Of a DNA stretch of 64,000 bases, positions 17,892 through 26,512 are shown piece by piece. Both the position numbers and the translations under genes were made by a program. Within the stretch, counting starts at the first letter, position 1. Each line of letters starts with the position of its first letter. The stretch lies in contig NZ_JAACFT010000019.1 of the NCBI RefSeq assembly GCF_029051685.1, positions 105,289-169,288 on the forward strand, read 5' to 3'. The notes under the pieces were generated by a model. It worked only from the letters and a program-made list of their open reading frames with translations, did no database searches and was not told the DNA's origin. Source of the stretch: Bradyrhizobium sp. CSA207. GTDB lineage: Bacteria > Pseudomonadota > Alphaproteobacteria > Rhizobiales > Xanthobacteraceae.

Positions 17892-18331
17892 TCGGTCCGT
17901 TCGGCGCGAGTGTGTTTGCGTCCCGCCGGCACTCCCCAAAGGGTCCGCAAAACGGCACTCCGCCACGCCAGACAGAGGCAGCGGGATGAGGGCTTGTCTG
18001 CCCTCGGAAGCGGACTTTTCGGGCGCCAGAACGGGCCGGCAACAGGCTCGGATGGCATTGTTAGAAGACGCCACGTTGGAAGAAGACGTGTCGTTGGGGC
18101 GTTGAACGCATGTCGCGCACATCCCCTTGGGGGCGGATGGGTGTGGACATGCCGGCGGATGCAAGGTGCGCGTACCGAACCATCGCGCCGGGAGAAACTG
18201 GGCCGGATCCACCGGCTTGAACTGCGAAGCCTTAAGGCCGGCAAAGGCCGTTCAAGGACTCGCGAAGAGCAATGACGACCCGGCACGCCTGAACCGAGGC
18301 GGTCCGGTCACAATTAGGACGGGGCAAGACC
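17892..18331 (+). other. Long nrdJ leader
   Basis: About 430 nt lie between the predicted transcription start and the nrdJ ATG. It contains the hairpin GAGGGC-TTGTCT-GCCCTC (17988-18005) and other GC-rich symmetric stretches. I looked for the conserved B12 box of cobalamin riboswitches and did not see it. A 17-codon frame at 18052-18105 has no ribosome-binding site. The length is unusual for an RNR gene, so an RNA control element is possible. Confidence 0.4.
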
Positions 18332-21300
18332 ATGCGGATTGAGCGGCGCCACACCACCCAGGGACAGTCACCTTACGCGGGAATCGATTTCCGGCTGACC
18401 ACGTCGGAGATCAGGAATCCCGACGGCTCGGTGGTGTTCAAGCTTGAGAACGTCGAGGTGCCGACCGAATGGTCGCAGGTCGCCTCCGACGTGCTGGCCC
18501 AGAAGTATTTCCGTAAAGCGGGCGTCGCCGCGCGCCTGAAGAAGGTCGAGGAGGAATCCGTCCCCTCCTTCCTGTGGCGCTCCGTGCCGGACACCGAGGC
18601 CCTCGCCGCTCTCCCTGAGAAAGAGCGCTATGTCAGCGAGCTCAGCGCAAAACAGGTGTTCGACCGCCTCGCCGGCTGCTGGACCTATTGGGGCTGGAAG
18701 GGCGGCTACTTCACCTCCGACGAAGACGCCCAGACCTTCTATGACGAGCTGCGCTACATGCTGACCATGCAGATGGTCGCGCCGAACTCGCCGCAATGGT
18801 TCAACACCGGGCTGCACTGGGCCTATGGCATCGACGGTCCCGGCCAGGGCCATTATTACGTCGACCCCTTCACCGCCAAGCTGACCAAGTCGAAATCGGC
18901 CTACGAGCATCCGCAGCCGCACGCCTGCTTCATCCAGGGCGTCGGCGACGACCTCGTCAACGAGGGCGGCATCATGGACCTCTGGGTCCGCGAGGCGCGC
19001 CTGTTCAAATACGGCTCCGGCACCGGCTCCAACTTCTCCCGCCTGCGCGGCGAAGGCGAAAAGCTTTCCGGCGGCGGCCGCTCATCCGGCCTGATGAGCT
19101 TCCTCAAGATCGGCGACCGCGCTGCCGGCGCGATCAAGTCGGGCGGCACCACCCGCCGCGCGGCCAAGATGGTCGTGGTCGACGTCGATCACCCCGATAT
19201 CGAGACCTATATCGACTGGAAGGTGAAGGAGGAGCAGAAGGTCGCGGCTCTCGTCACCGGATCCAAGATCAACCAGAAGCACCTCAAGGCGGTGCTGAAG
19301 GCCTGCGTCAACTGCGAAGGTTCGGGCGACGACTGTTTCGACCCCGAGAAGAACCCGGCGCTCCGCCGCGAGATCAAGCTCGCGCGCCGCAGCCTGGTGC
19401 CCGACAACTACATCAAGCGCGTCATCCAGTTTGCCAAGCAAGGCTACAAGGACATCCAGTTCGACGTCTACGACACCGACTGGGATTCGGAGGCCTATCT
19501 CACCGTCTCCGGCCAGAACTCCAACAACTCGGTCTCGCTGCGGGATGACTTCCTGCGCGCCGTCGAAACCGACGGCGACTGGAATCTGGTCGGGCGCACC
19601 ACCAAGAAGATCACCAAGACGCTGAAGGCGCGCGACCTCTGGGAGAAGATCGGCTACGCCGCCTGGGCGTCGGCCGACCCGGGCCTGCACTTCAACACCA
19701 CCATGAACGACTGGCACACCTGCAAGGCGTCCGGCGACATCCGCGCCTCCAATCCGTGCTCGGAATACATGTTCCTGGACGACACGGCGTGCAATCTTGC
19801 CTCCGCCAACCTGCTGACGTTCTACAACGCCAGCACGAAGCATTTCGACGTCGAGGGCTACGAGCACCTCTGCCGCTTGTGGACGCTCGTGCTCGAAATC
19901 TCGGTGATGATGGCGCAGTTCCCGTCCAAGGCGATCGCCGAGCTGTCCTACGAGTTCCGCACCCTCGGCCTCGGCTACGCCAATATCGGCGGCCTCCTGA
20001 TGACCATGGGCCTTGCCTATGACAGTAAGGAAGGCCGCGCGCTGTGCGGCGCGCTGACCGCGATCATGACCGGCATCACCTACAAGACCTCGGCGGAGAT
20101 CGCATCCGAGCTCGGCACCTTCCCGGGCTACAAGAAGAACGCCGCGCACATGCTGCGCGTGATCCGCAACCACCGCCGCGCCGCCCACGGCCAGTCCAAC
20201 GGCTATGAGGCGCTCGCGGTCAACCCGGTGCCGCTCGACCTCGTCTCCTGCCCGCAACCCGATCTCGTCGGTCACGCGCAGGCGGCCTGGGATGCCGCGC
20301 TCGAGCTCGGCGAGAAGCACGGCTATCGCAACGCCCAGACCACGGTGATCGCGCCGACCGGCACGATCGGCCTTGTGATGGATTGCGACACCACCGGCAT
20401 CGAGCCCGACTTCGCGCTGGTGAAATTCAAGAAGCTCGCCGGCGGCGGCTACTTCAAGATCATCAACCGCGCGGTCCCCGCCGCGCTGCGCACGCTCGGC
20501 TATCGCGAGAGCGATATCGCGGAGATCGAGGCCTACGCCGTCGGCCACGGCTCGCTCTCCAACGCGCCCGGGATCAACGCCTCGACGCTGAAGGCCAAGG
20601 GTTTTACCGATGAAGCCATCGCCAAGGTCGAGAAGGCGCTGCCGACCGCGTTCGACATCAAGTTCGCCTTCAACAAATGGACTTTTGGCGAGGATTTCAT
20701 CCGCGACCAGCTCGGCATCGGCGCTGAAGCCATTGCCGCCCCCGGCTTCGACCTGCTCCAGGCCGTCGGCTTCACCAAGCGCGAGATCGAGGCGGCCAAC
20801 GTCCACATCTGCGGCGCCATGACGGTGGAGGGAGCTCCCCACCTCAAAGCAGAACATTATCCGGTGTTCGACTGCGCCAATCCCTGCGGCAAGATCGGCA
20901 AGCGCTATCTGTCGGTCGAGAGCCACATCCGCATGATGGCGGCGGCGCAGCCTTTCATCTCGGGCGCGATCTCCAAGACCATCAACATGCCGAACGACGC
21001 CACGGTGGAGGATTGCAAGTCCGCCTACATGCTGTCGTGGAAGCTGGCGCTGAAGGCCAACGCGCTCTACCGCGATGGCTCGAAACTGTCGCAGCCGCTC
21101 AACTCGCAGCTCATCAGCGATGATGAGGACGAGGACGATGCGGTCGAGCAGCTCTACGACAAGCCGCTTGCCGCGCGCACCGCCCAGGTCTCGGAGAAGA
21201 TCGTCGAGAAGCTGGTCGAGCGCATCATCGTGATGCGCGAGCGCGAGAAGATGCCGGATCGCCGCAAGGGCTACACCCAGAAGGCGGTGGTCGGCGGGCA

Positions 21301-22099
21301 TAAAGTCTATCTCCGCACAGGCGAGTATGACGATGGCCGCATCGGCGAGATCTTCATCGACATGCACAAGGAAGGCGCGGCGCTGCGCTCCTTCATCAAC
21401 AACTTCGCCATAGCCGTGTCGCTCGGCCTGCAATACGGCGTGCCGCTCGACGAATATGTCGACGCCTTCACCTTCACCCGCTTCGAGCCAGCGGGCCCCG
21501 TGCAGGGCAACGACAGCATCAAGTACGCCACCTCGATCCTGGACTACGTGTTCCGCGAGCTGGCGGTGAGCTACCTGTCCCGCTTCGACCTCGCCCATGT
21601 CGATCCCAGCGAGACCGGCTTCGACGCGCTCGGCAAGGGCGTCGACGAAGGCAAGGAGCCGGACGAAGACGCGAACCACCGCGCCACCAAGCTGGTGTCG
21701 CGCGGCCTCACCCGCTCGCGCACCGACAATCTCGTCGTGATGCGCGGCGGCTCGACCGCCGTCGCCCAAGGCAACGACAGCGCGCCGGCCGGCGGCTCCA
21801 AGGTGACGTCGCTGGCCTCGCACGGCGCCAGCCGTGCCGGCGACGTCCTGGAAGGCGCGGTCGCGCTGAAGCAGGAAGTGAGCCACGACCTCTCGCCCAC
21901 CGAGAAGCTCGAGCAGTTGCAGTGGAGCAAGGCCGGCACCGCGCAAACCGCAGTGCCCTCCAAGGCCGAGCGCCGCGCGGAAGCCAAGGCCAAGGGCTAC
22001 GAAGGCGAGATGTGCTCGGAGTGCGGCAACTTCACGCTGGTGCGGAATGGCACCTGCATGAAGTGCGACACGTGCGGCAGCACGACGGGGTGTTCGTGA
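18332..22099 (+). CDS. nrdJ: Adenosylcobalamin-dependent (class II) ribonucleoside-diphosphate reductase
   Basis: 1255 aa, the usual size of the long rhizobial form. It reduces ribonucleotides to deoxyribonucleotides using adenosylcobalamin to generate the thiyl radical, so DNA synthesis works with or without oxygen provided B12 is available. Visible: NSPQWFNTGLHW near 150, CFIQGV with the first redox Cys, TGSNFSRLRG, SNPCSEYMFLDDTACNLAS (active site), APTGTIGLVMDCDTTGIEPD, and the C-terminal Cys-rich tail CSECGNFTLVRNGTCMKCDTCG for reductive regeneration. Long leader and NrdR-like boxes lie upstream. Confidence 0.97.
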   Translation: MRIERRHTTQGQSPYAGIDFRLTTSEIRNPDGSVVFKLENVEVPTEWSQVASDVLAQKYFRKAGVAARLKKVEEESVPSFLWRSVPDTEALAALPEKERYVSELSAKQVFDRLAGCWTYWGWKGGYFTSDEDAQTFYDELRYMLTMQMVAPNSPQWFNTGLHWAYGIDGPGQGHYYVDPFTAKLTKSKSAYEHPQPHACFIQGVGDDLVNEGGIMDLWVREARLFKYGSGTGSNFSRLRGEGEKLSGGGRSSGLMSFLKIGDRAAGAIKSGGTTRRAAKMVVVDVDHPDIETYIDWKVKEEQKVAALVTGSKINQKHLKAVLKACVNCEGSGDDCFDPEKNPALRREIKLARRSLVPDNYIKRVIQFAKQGYKDIQFDVYDTDWDSEAYLTVSGQNSNNSVSLRDDFLRAVETDGDWNLVGRTTKKITKTLKARDLWEKIGYAAWASADPGLHFNTTMNDWHTCKASGDIRASNPCSEYMFLDDTACNLASANLLTFYNASTKHFDVEGYEHLCRLWTLVLEISVMMAQFPSKAIAELSYEFRTLGLGYANIGGLLMTMGLAYDSKEGRALCGALTAIMTGITYKTSAEIASELGTFPGYKKNAAHMLRVIRNHRRAAHGQSNGYEALAVNPVPLDLVSCPQPDLVGHAQAAWDAALELGEKHGYRNAQTTVIAPTGTIGLVMDCDTTGIEPDFALVKFKKLAGGGYFKIINRAVPAALRTLGYRESDIAEIEAYAVGHGSLSNAPGINASTLKAKGFTDEAIAKVEKALPTAFDIKFAFNKWTFGEDFIRDQLGIGAEAIAAPGFDLLQAVGFTKREIEAANVHICGAMTVEGAPHLKAEHYPVFDCANPCGKIGKRYLSVESHIRMMAAAQPFISGAISKTINMPNDATVEDCKSAYMLSWKLALKANALYRDGSKLSQPLNSQLISDDEDEDDAVEQLYDKPLAARTAQVSEKIVEKLVERIIVMREREKMPDRRKGYTQKAVVGGHKVYLRTGEYDDGRIGEIFIDMHKEGAALRSFINNFAIAVSLGLQYGVPLDEYVDAFTFTRFEPAGPVQGNDSIKYATSILDYVFRELAVSYLSRFDLAHVDPSETGFDALGKGVDEGKEPDEDANHRATKLVSRGLTRSRTDNLVVMRGGSTAVAQGNDSAPAGGSKVTSLASHGASRAGDVLEGAVALKQEVSHDLSPTEKLEQLQWSKAGTAQTAVPSKAERRAEAKAKGYEGEMCSECGNFTLVRNGTCMKCDTCGSTTGCS

Positions 22100-22151
22100 G
22101 GGGTAAATCGCGACAATGATTAGGCCTGGGGCTTGTCCCAGGTATCCACGA

Positions 22152-22179
22152 AGGGCGGCCGAAAGGCCGCTCCTTTTTT
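22152..22179 (+). terminator. Rho-independent terminator of nrdJ
   Basis: AGGGCGGCC, GAAA tetraloop and GGCCGCTCC form a 9-bp stem followed by TTTTTT, 53 bp after the nrdJ stop codon. It marks the boundary between chromosomal backbone and the AT-richer segment that follows. Confidence 0.85.
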
Positions 22180-22302
22180 ACAACAATCCTTTACACTTCC
22201 GGACGCACCGACAGGCTCTTCAACCAAGAACTAAACTGCGCCCGGCAACATCAACGTTCGTCATCGGGCGCTTTCGCAAAGTTAACCGCTCGGAATCCAT
22301 CA

Positions 22303-23478
22303 ATGTCGTTATTGGCCCTAAGATTTGAAGCTATTGCGGAATCCGATCTCGCCGCATTGATCGCGCAGAAAATCCCTAAAAATACAATTCTAGAATACAA
22401 GCAGGACGTTGTCGGTGCAGGCGACAAAGAGCGGTACGAGTTTCTGGCCGACGTATCTTCCTTTGCAAACACCGCTGGAGGCGAGATCTTGTTTGGCATT
22501 GCGGAGTCAAACGGCATTCCGACAGCGCTGCCCGGCGTCAGTGCATCCAATATGGACCAGGAGATACTGAGGCTTGAACAAATCGTCAGGACCGGAGCGC
22601 GGCCCACGATCACTGGAATATCGACACGGGCTATTCCACTAAGTTCAGGCAAGTCTGCCATTGCGATGCGAATTCCGAAGAGTTGGAACGGCCCCCACCA
22701 GATCGGACAACCCGGTTCATTTCGGTTTTTTGGCCGCGCTTCAAACGGAAAATACCAGTTAGATATTGACGCTCTTCGCCTTGCATTTCGCTATGGGCCC
22801 GAGCTGACTGATCGCGTCAGAGCCTTTCGCGCGGACCGCCTCGCGAAGATTATCTCCAACACAGGTTCTGCCAAGTTACCGGCCGGATCGAAGATCCTTC
22901 TACACTTGGTCCCTACCAGAACATTCGCAGCAGAAGCCGCAGTCGATCTTAGTCCACTCAAGAGGGACACAGCTGCCTTGATGTCGATCTTGGAGTCAGG
23001 CGGGCGCACTACAGTGAACCTGGATGGATACATTGCATCCGCTCACGTTGATAAAGGAGCGGTTTCGAGCTACGTCCAACTCTTCCGCGACGGCAAGATC
23101 GAGGCAATTGAACACGTTCCACCATGGAATGTACAAGGCAACAACTTCTTGCCGGGTCAACACTTCGACGAACGCATACAGAGTGTGATACGCGGCGCCG
23201 TAAAACTGTATAAGACACTTCAAATAGATGCACCGATCATTGCAATGCTCTCTCTGCTGAACATGCAGGGCAGATTCATGGGGAGTGGCAGGCAATGGGG
23301 ATATGAACGTGAGGTCCCTTTTGACGCACCGGAAATCCTGTGCCCGGACGTCCTGATCGAGGATTTGGGCACGACGGCGGAGTCTATCGCATTCCCGATA
23401 GCCAATTTAGCCTGGAACGCCGCAGGCTATGAGCAATCCGTCTTTTATGACACATCAGGACAGTGGAGATTACGGTAG
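22303..23478 (+). CDS. AlbA_2 (Schlafen-type) domain protein
   Basis: 391 aa. The N-terminal AlbA_2 putative nucleic-acid-binding domain spans about residues 15-140: NTILEYKQDVVG, FLADVSSFANTAGGEILFGI, IPKSWNGPHQI, FFGRASNGKYQLD. The rest has no domain I recognise. Base composition is clearly lower in GC than its neighbours, suggesting transfer. The stop codon TAG (23476-23478) lies within the left arm of a dispersed repeat, so the original C-terminus may have been changed. AlbA_2 proteins occur in regulators and in phage-defence loci; the role here is unknown. Confidence 0.75.
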   Translation: MSLLALRFEAIAESDLAALIAQKIPKNTILEYKQDVVGAGDKERYEFLADVSSFANTAGGEILFGIAESNGIPTALPGVSASNMDQEILRLEQIVRTGARPTITGISTRAIPLSSGKSAIAMRIPKSWNGPHQIGQPGSFRFFGRASNGKYQLDIDALRLAFRYGPELTDRVRAFRADRLAKIISNTGSAKLPAGSKILLHLVPTRTFAAEAAVDLSPLKRDTAALMSILESGGRTTVNLDGYIASAHVDKGAVSSYVQLFRDGKIEAIEHVPPWNVQGNNFLPGQHFDERIQSVIRGAVKLYKTLQIDAPIIAMLSLLNMQGRFMGSGRQWGYEREVPFDAPEILCPDVLIEDLGTTAESIAFPIANLAWNAAGYEQSVFYDTSGQWRLR

Positions 23479-23523
23479 TGCACTTAATTGGCTGATCAAT
23501 TTGAATGCACCTGTCGCCGTAAT
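23469..23523. repeat. Dispersed repeat, copy A (inverted pair)
   Basis: ATTACGG (23469-23475) and CCGTAAT (23517-23523) bracket TGCACTTAATTGGCTG and, on the other arm, AATGCACCTGTCG, giving an imperfect hairpin. The same words recur at 25438-25567 and 26394-26465. It overlaps the end of the AlbA_2 gene. From memory, GTGACAGTGCACTTAATT-type words flank REP-associated or IS200-like transposases; no transposase is present here. Confidence 0.65.
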
Positions 23524-23582
23524 TGCGTTCCTGCCTCAGCTCAAGGCGACCTGCGGAGTTCATGATGGGAGCTAGCTCGGCT

Positions 23583-24815
23583 TCACGCGGGCTTTCGGAG
23601 CTGTCGTGAGGAAGCCATCTCGGCTTCAGCCTCCCTAATTGTGTTGAGGACGTTTTTCACGGACGCTTCTAGACTAGATAAGGGATTGGGATCGGCTTCG
23701 ATTTGCGGTGGAGACCGTAAGTTGACTGGGCGAGCATCGTCGGCTCGCGCTTCGGAGCTGCGCATGGCAGCAAAGGCTAAGACGCGTTCGGCATAGCTAC
23801 GGCGAAATAGCAATGACGTGATAAAGCCGAGTGCCACGAGTACCATCATCATCACTAGCGACCCGTCGAGTGATCTGGTTATCGACGCGTCATTGTGTTC
23901 GATCATGCGCGGCGGCGTGACCTGAACAACATCCGCCGAGACACCTACCAGTGCCGTGCCGATCGTCTGCTCGGCTTTGCGCTCGCTTACGAGTGGCGGA
24001 GTGACCTGAACGACATCCGCCGAGGCATCTGCCGGTGCCGCGCCGATCGTTTGCTCGCCTTTGCGCTCGATGTCGGATGGTGGCGCGACTTGAACTTCAT
24101 CCCGCGCGCGATTGACCGGTGGGCTGGCAGCCGTCGCATCATCATTTCCCGGGGGACGCGCGCCCAATGGGGTTCCAAGCGGCCGCACAGGTTTCTGATC
24201 CGACAGCATCTTCCGCATTGGTTCGTGCGGCTTGAGCTTCGTCCGCTGAGCCTTGTGAACCTTGTGGAGGTAAGGAGCGGGCGTCGCGTGTCTCCGCATA
24301 TCCCACCGAGGCCGGGGCGCGCGTTCGCGGAACGGATAAAAAGCACCGTCACGAAGCCGGCCATCAACAGACCAAGCCTTGCTCCGTTGGATCTGCGTGC
24401 CCAGCCAGTTCGGGTAAGGCAAACCGTATTCACCGGCATAAGGATCGCCCCCACCATAACCGCCACCGGCACCACTGCTGGCAGCTCCCGCACCGCCGCC
24501 GGCACCACCGCTACCAGTTCCCGCGCCACCGGCACCGCCGCTACCAGCTCCCGCAGCACCAGCGCCACCAGCACCACCACCGCCAGCTCCTGCACCACCG
24601 CCGCCACCGGCACCGCCGCTGCCAGCTCCCGCGCTACCGCCACCACCGGCACCACCGCTACCAGCTCCCGCACCTCCAGCGCCACCAGCACCACCACCGC
24701 CAGCTCCCCCGCCCCCACCGCTCCCGTGGCCAAAGGCCTGGGTGATTACGGGAGGAGCAATCAGGGTCATCAGCAACGTTGCTACGACAGTAAACTTGAT
24801 CACCGATCTGAGCAC
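23583..24815 (-). CDS. Glycine-rich exported protein with C-terminal membrane anchor
   Basis: 410 aa, starting at GTG 24815, which follows GGAGG by five bases; an in-frame TTG at 24827 overlaps that site. Signal peptide or anchor (MLRSVIKFTVVATLLMTLIA), then about 100 residues of Gly/Ala/Ser in GGAGGAG and GAGSGG units, then a basic Pro-rich middle (about 130-230). Three 28-residue repeats follow (VVQVTPP...ERK.EQTIG). A membrane helix SLVMMMVLVALGFITSLLF leads to a basic stop and a cytosolic helical tail. No family recognised. An envelope-spanning or surface role is inferred from layout only. Confidence 0.7.
   Translation of the reverse strand: MLRSVIKFTVVATLLMTLIAPPVITQAFGHGSGGGGGAGGGGAGGAGGAGAGSGGAGGGGSAGAGSGGAGGGGGAGAGGGGAGGAGAAGAGSGGAGGAGTGSGGAGGGAGAASSGAGGGYGGGDPYAGEYGLPYPNWLGTQIQRSKAWSVDGRLRDGAFYPFRERAPRPRWDMRRHATPAPYLHKVHKAQRTKLKPHEPMRKMLSDQKPVRPLGTPLGARPPGNDDATAASPPVNRARDEVQVAPPSDIERKGEQTIGAAPADASADVVQVTPPLVSERKAEQTIGTALVGVSADVVQVTPPRMIEHNDASITRSLDGSLVMMMVLVALGFITSLLFRRSYAERVLAFAAMRSSEARADDARPVNLRSPPQIEADPNPLSSLEASVKNVLNTIREAEAEMASSRQLRKPA
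23917..24100. repeat. 84-bp tandem repeats inside the glycine-rich gene
   Basis: The word GTGACCTGAAC starts at 23917 and again at 24001 in units that match along most of 84 bp; a diverged third unit (GCGACTTGAAC) starts at 24085. The period is 28 codons, so copy number can change without breaking the frame. Confidence 0.75.
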
Positions 24816-24869
24816 ATCTGCCTCCAATTGCTTCGGGCAGCGCGAAGTTCGCTTGTGTATCCGCGCGTC

Positions 24870-25166
24870 TCAATCCGCGATTAATCGTGCAGGTGCCAAC
24901 GCGCGCGCTTCTTCAGAGGCCGGTATCGTCTCGTTTCGTTGGGTGCATTTTGGCCCGATCCTCTGCTCAGCCTGATGCACTCGTTCGCGAAGGGCCCCCA
25001 GTTCGGCAAGCTGAGAAGCTAACGCTTCTAAACGGTGGCGAAGAACAACAGCAGCAGCATCCGCTCCACAGCATGAACTGCCCGCCCCTGGGACATTGCC
25101 TGATTTGAAGAGATCGGCCCATCGCGGGGCCGCCGGGAAAGTCTGGGTATTATGGAGGCCACTCAT
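24870..25166 (-). CDS. Small hypothetical protein with coiled coil, partner of the glycine-rich protein
   Basis: 98 aa from ATG 25166, preceded by AGGGAGG at good spacing; a longer in-frame ATG at 25289 lacks one. Features: a Trp-containing N-terminus (PRWADLFKSG), a GSSCCGAD Cys pair near residue 31, and a heptad-like helix (VVLRHRLEALASQLAELG, about 40-67). It lies 54 bp upstream of the glycine-rich gene on the same strand, so the two are probably co-transcribed. No family recognised. Confidence 0.6.
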   Translation of the reverse strand: MSGLHNTQTFPAAPRWADLFKSGNVPGAGSSCCGADAAAVVLRHRLEALASQLAELGALRERVHQAEQRIGPKCTQRNETIPASEEARALAPARLIAD

Positions 25167-25437
25167 GGTTAGACCCTCCCTATATGGCGGCCTACATGCC
25201 GGCGTAACGGGCGATTGAGCTGCGCGTTCACCACAGCGATTTCGTCCCCAAGGTGGAACCGGCTCGGCGACCCCTGATGGTTCTAGCATTGAAATTAAAT
25301 CATTCCTAAAATTAAATCGTCGCTGAAATTTAAATTAATTAAATTATGTTACACAAGTTCAATCACGAAATATAACAAGGTGCGGGCAAAGATGGACCTG
25401 GCCCCGCCCGTTTTCGCCAGAAATAACGTTTTCGATT

Positions 25438-25567
25438 AAAGTGGCAGTGCACTTAATTTATTAAAGTGACAATGCACTTAATTAGCTGACCAATTTGGAA
25501 TTACGGAATTACGGTGACAGTGCATTCAACTTGTAGATAATTATGGTGATAGTCCGCTCAATTGACT
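25438..25567. repeat. Dispersed repeat, copy B (four irregular units)
   Basis: Four variants of one word lie in the same direction at unequal spacing: AGTGGCAGTGCACTTAATT, AGTGACAATGCACTTAATT, GGTGACAGTGCATTCAACT and GGTGATAGTCCGCTCAATT, starting near 25440, 25465, 25513 and 25545. ATTACGG or ATTATGG precedes the last two. The surroundings (25290-25560) are strikingly AT-rich and hold no gene that I can support. Confidence 0.65.
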
Positions 25568-25787
25568 GCCGCGCTCGCGCGGACTGCATACAGAACGACC
25601 AAGCGCTCCCTCATCGATCTCGCCAACGACGAGATCGATGACGCGGATGGGCGAGCATGGATGGCCTTGCCGATGCCCGGCAAAATCTCACCACATGGCC
25701 GCCACGCAAGCGACAACCCACAATCGCGATTTCAGCGCAAACACGACGGAGGCTTGCGGCTTCAGCGATATTCAGGAGCCATTTGCA

Positions 25788-26375
25788 ATGTTGAGTGCGA
25801 TCGAAAATAAGCCAACGGGAAAATCCGGTCGGCGCGGCGGGAAGAAGAAGGGCGGGCAACGGACCGGGGCCGGCGAGCAACACGCAACTGCAGCGCATCA
25901 ATTGCCGGATGCCTCGGCGGAGATGAGCCAAGAGAACAGGCAAGAAACCGAGCACGAGACCGAGCAAGAGATAAGGCAAGAGACGAGCCGAGAGATCAGT
26001 GCGCAGATACCCTCGGCTGCAGCCTTGCCGGGCGAGGCTTCCGGGATAGAGATCGCTGCAAGCGCGCCCGTCGCACCGGTGGAACCCTCCCAGGCCAGCA
26101 CGCAGGCGATTGCCGATGCTTATAGCGACTACACGAGGACGTCGCTTGAGCACGCCTGGACCTTCCTGGGAAAGCTCGCGACGGCGCGCTCACCCGTCGA
26201 GGCCTTTGAGCTTCAGATGGAGTACGCGAAACAGGTGTGCGAATCGTTGATCGCCGAATCTCAGAAGATCGCCGAGTTGCATGAACAATTGACCAGACAA
26301 AGGGTCATGCATTTTGAGGGGTTCGTGGCCAGGCTCACCCAGACGACGCTCGAAATCCGCGCAACACGTCACTAA
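25788..26375 (+). CDS. Phasin-family protein with Q/E-rich linker
   Basis: 195 aa from ATG 25788, preceded by CAGGAG. An in-frame ATG at 25695 would add GFSDIQEPF, a phasin-like N-terminal segment, so the longer form is possible. Order: basic N-terminus (RRGGKKKGG), a Gln/Glu-rich helix (QENRQETEHETEQEIRQE), an Ala/Pro linker, then a phasin-like helical domain (about 105-190: DYTRTSLEHAWTFLGKLATARSPVEAFELQ, broken here for length by YAKQVCESLI). Phasins coat polyhydroxyalkanoate granules. The domain is short and the linker unusual. Confidence 0.65.
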   Translation: MLSAIENKPTGKSGRRGGKKKGGQRTGAGEQHATAAHQLPDASAEMSQENRQETEHETEQEIRQETSREISAQIPSAAALPGEASGIEIAASAPVAPVEPSQASTQAIADAYSDYTRTSLEHAWTFLGKLATARSPVEAFELQMEYAKQVCESLIAESQKIAELHEQLTRQRVMHFEGFVARLTQTTLEIRATRH

Positions 26376-26393
26376 CGACAACTGCTATTCCGG

Positions 26394-26465
26394 ATTACGG
26401 TGGATTGCGGTGACAGTGCACTTAACTGGCCTGTCGATTTGGATCACTTTCGCCGCTGTAACGGC
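26394..26465. repeat. Dispersed repeat, copy C
   Basis: ATTACGG, then GCGGTGACAGTGCACTTAA and, on the other arm, GATTTGGATCACTTTCGCCG ending near TAACGG. The order of words is the same as in copy A. It starts 19 bp after the phasin-like gene and closes the repeat-bracketed segment that begins at 23469. Confidence 0.6.
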
Positions 26466-26512
26466 ATGATGGGTTTCGCGAAAACGGATCTTGCCGCAAG
26501 ACAATCACCGAA

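Noticed and set aside
18052..18105. 17-codon leader peptide in the nrdJ leader
   Set aside because: No ribosome-binding site and no attenuator-like arrangement of codons and hairpins.
17892..18331. Cobalamin riboswitch upstream of nrdJ
   Set aside because: The conserved B12 box and its surrounding pattern were not found by eye. A different RNA element remains possible.
19082..21946. A 954-codon open frame on the minus strand across nrdJ
   Set aside because: It lies antisense to a fully conserved enzyme. Long antisense frames arise from GC-rich codon bias; it has no ribosome-binding site or recognisable domain.
24480..24730. Thr/Ala-rich protein on the plus strand opposite the glycine-rich gene
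   Set aside because: It is the complement of the Gly/Ala repeat. The minus-strand frame has a signal peptide, membrane helix and GGAGG site.
25438..25567. Possible CRISPR array
   Set aside because: Four related words but with unequal spacing, diverged units and no cas genes; better explained as a dispersed intergenic repeat.
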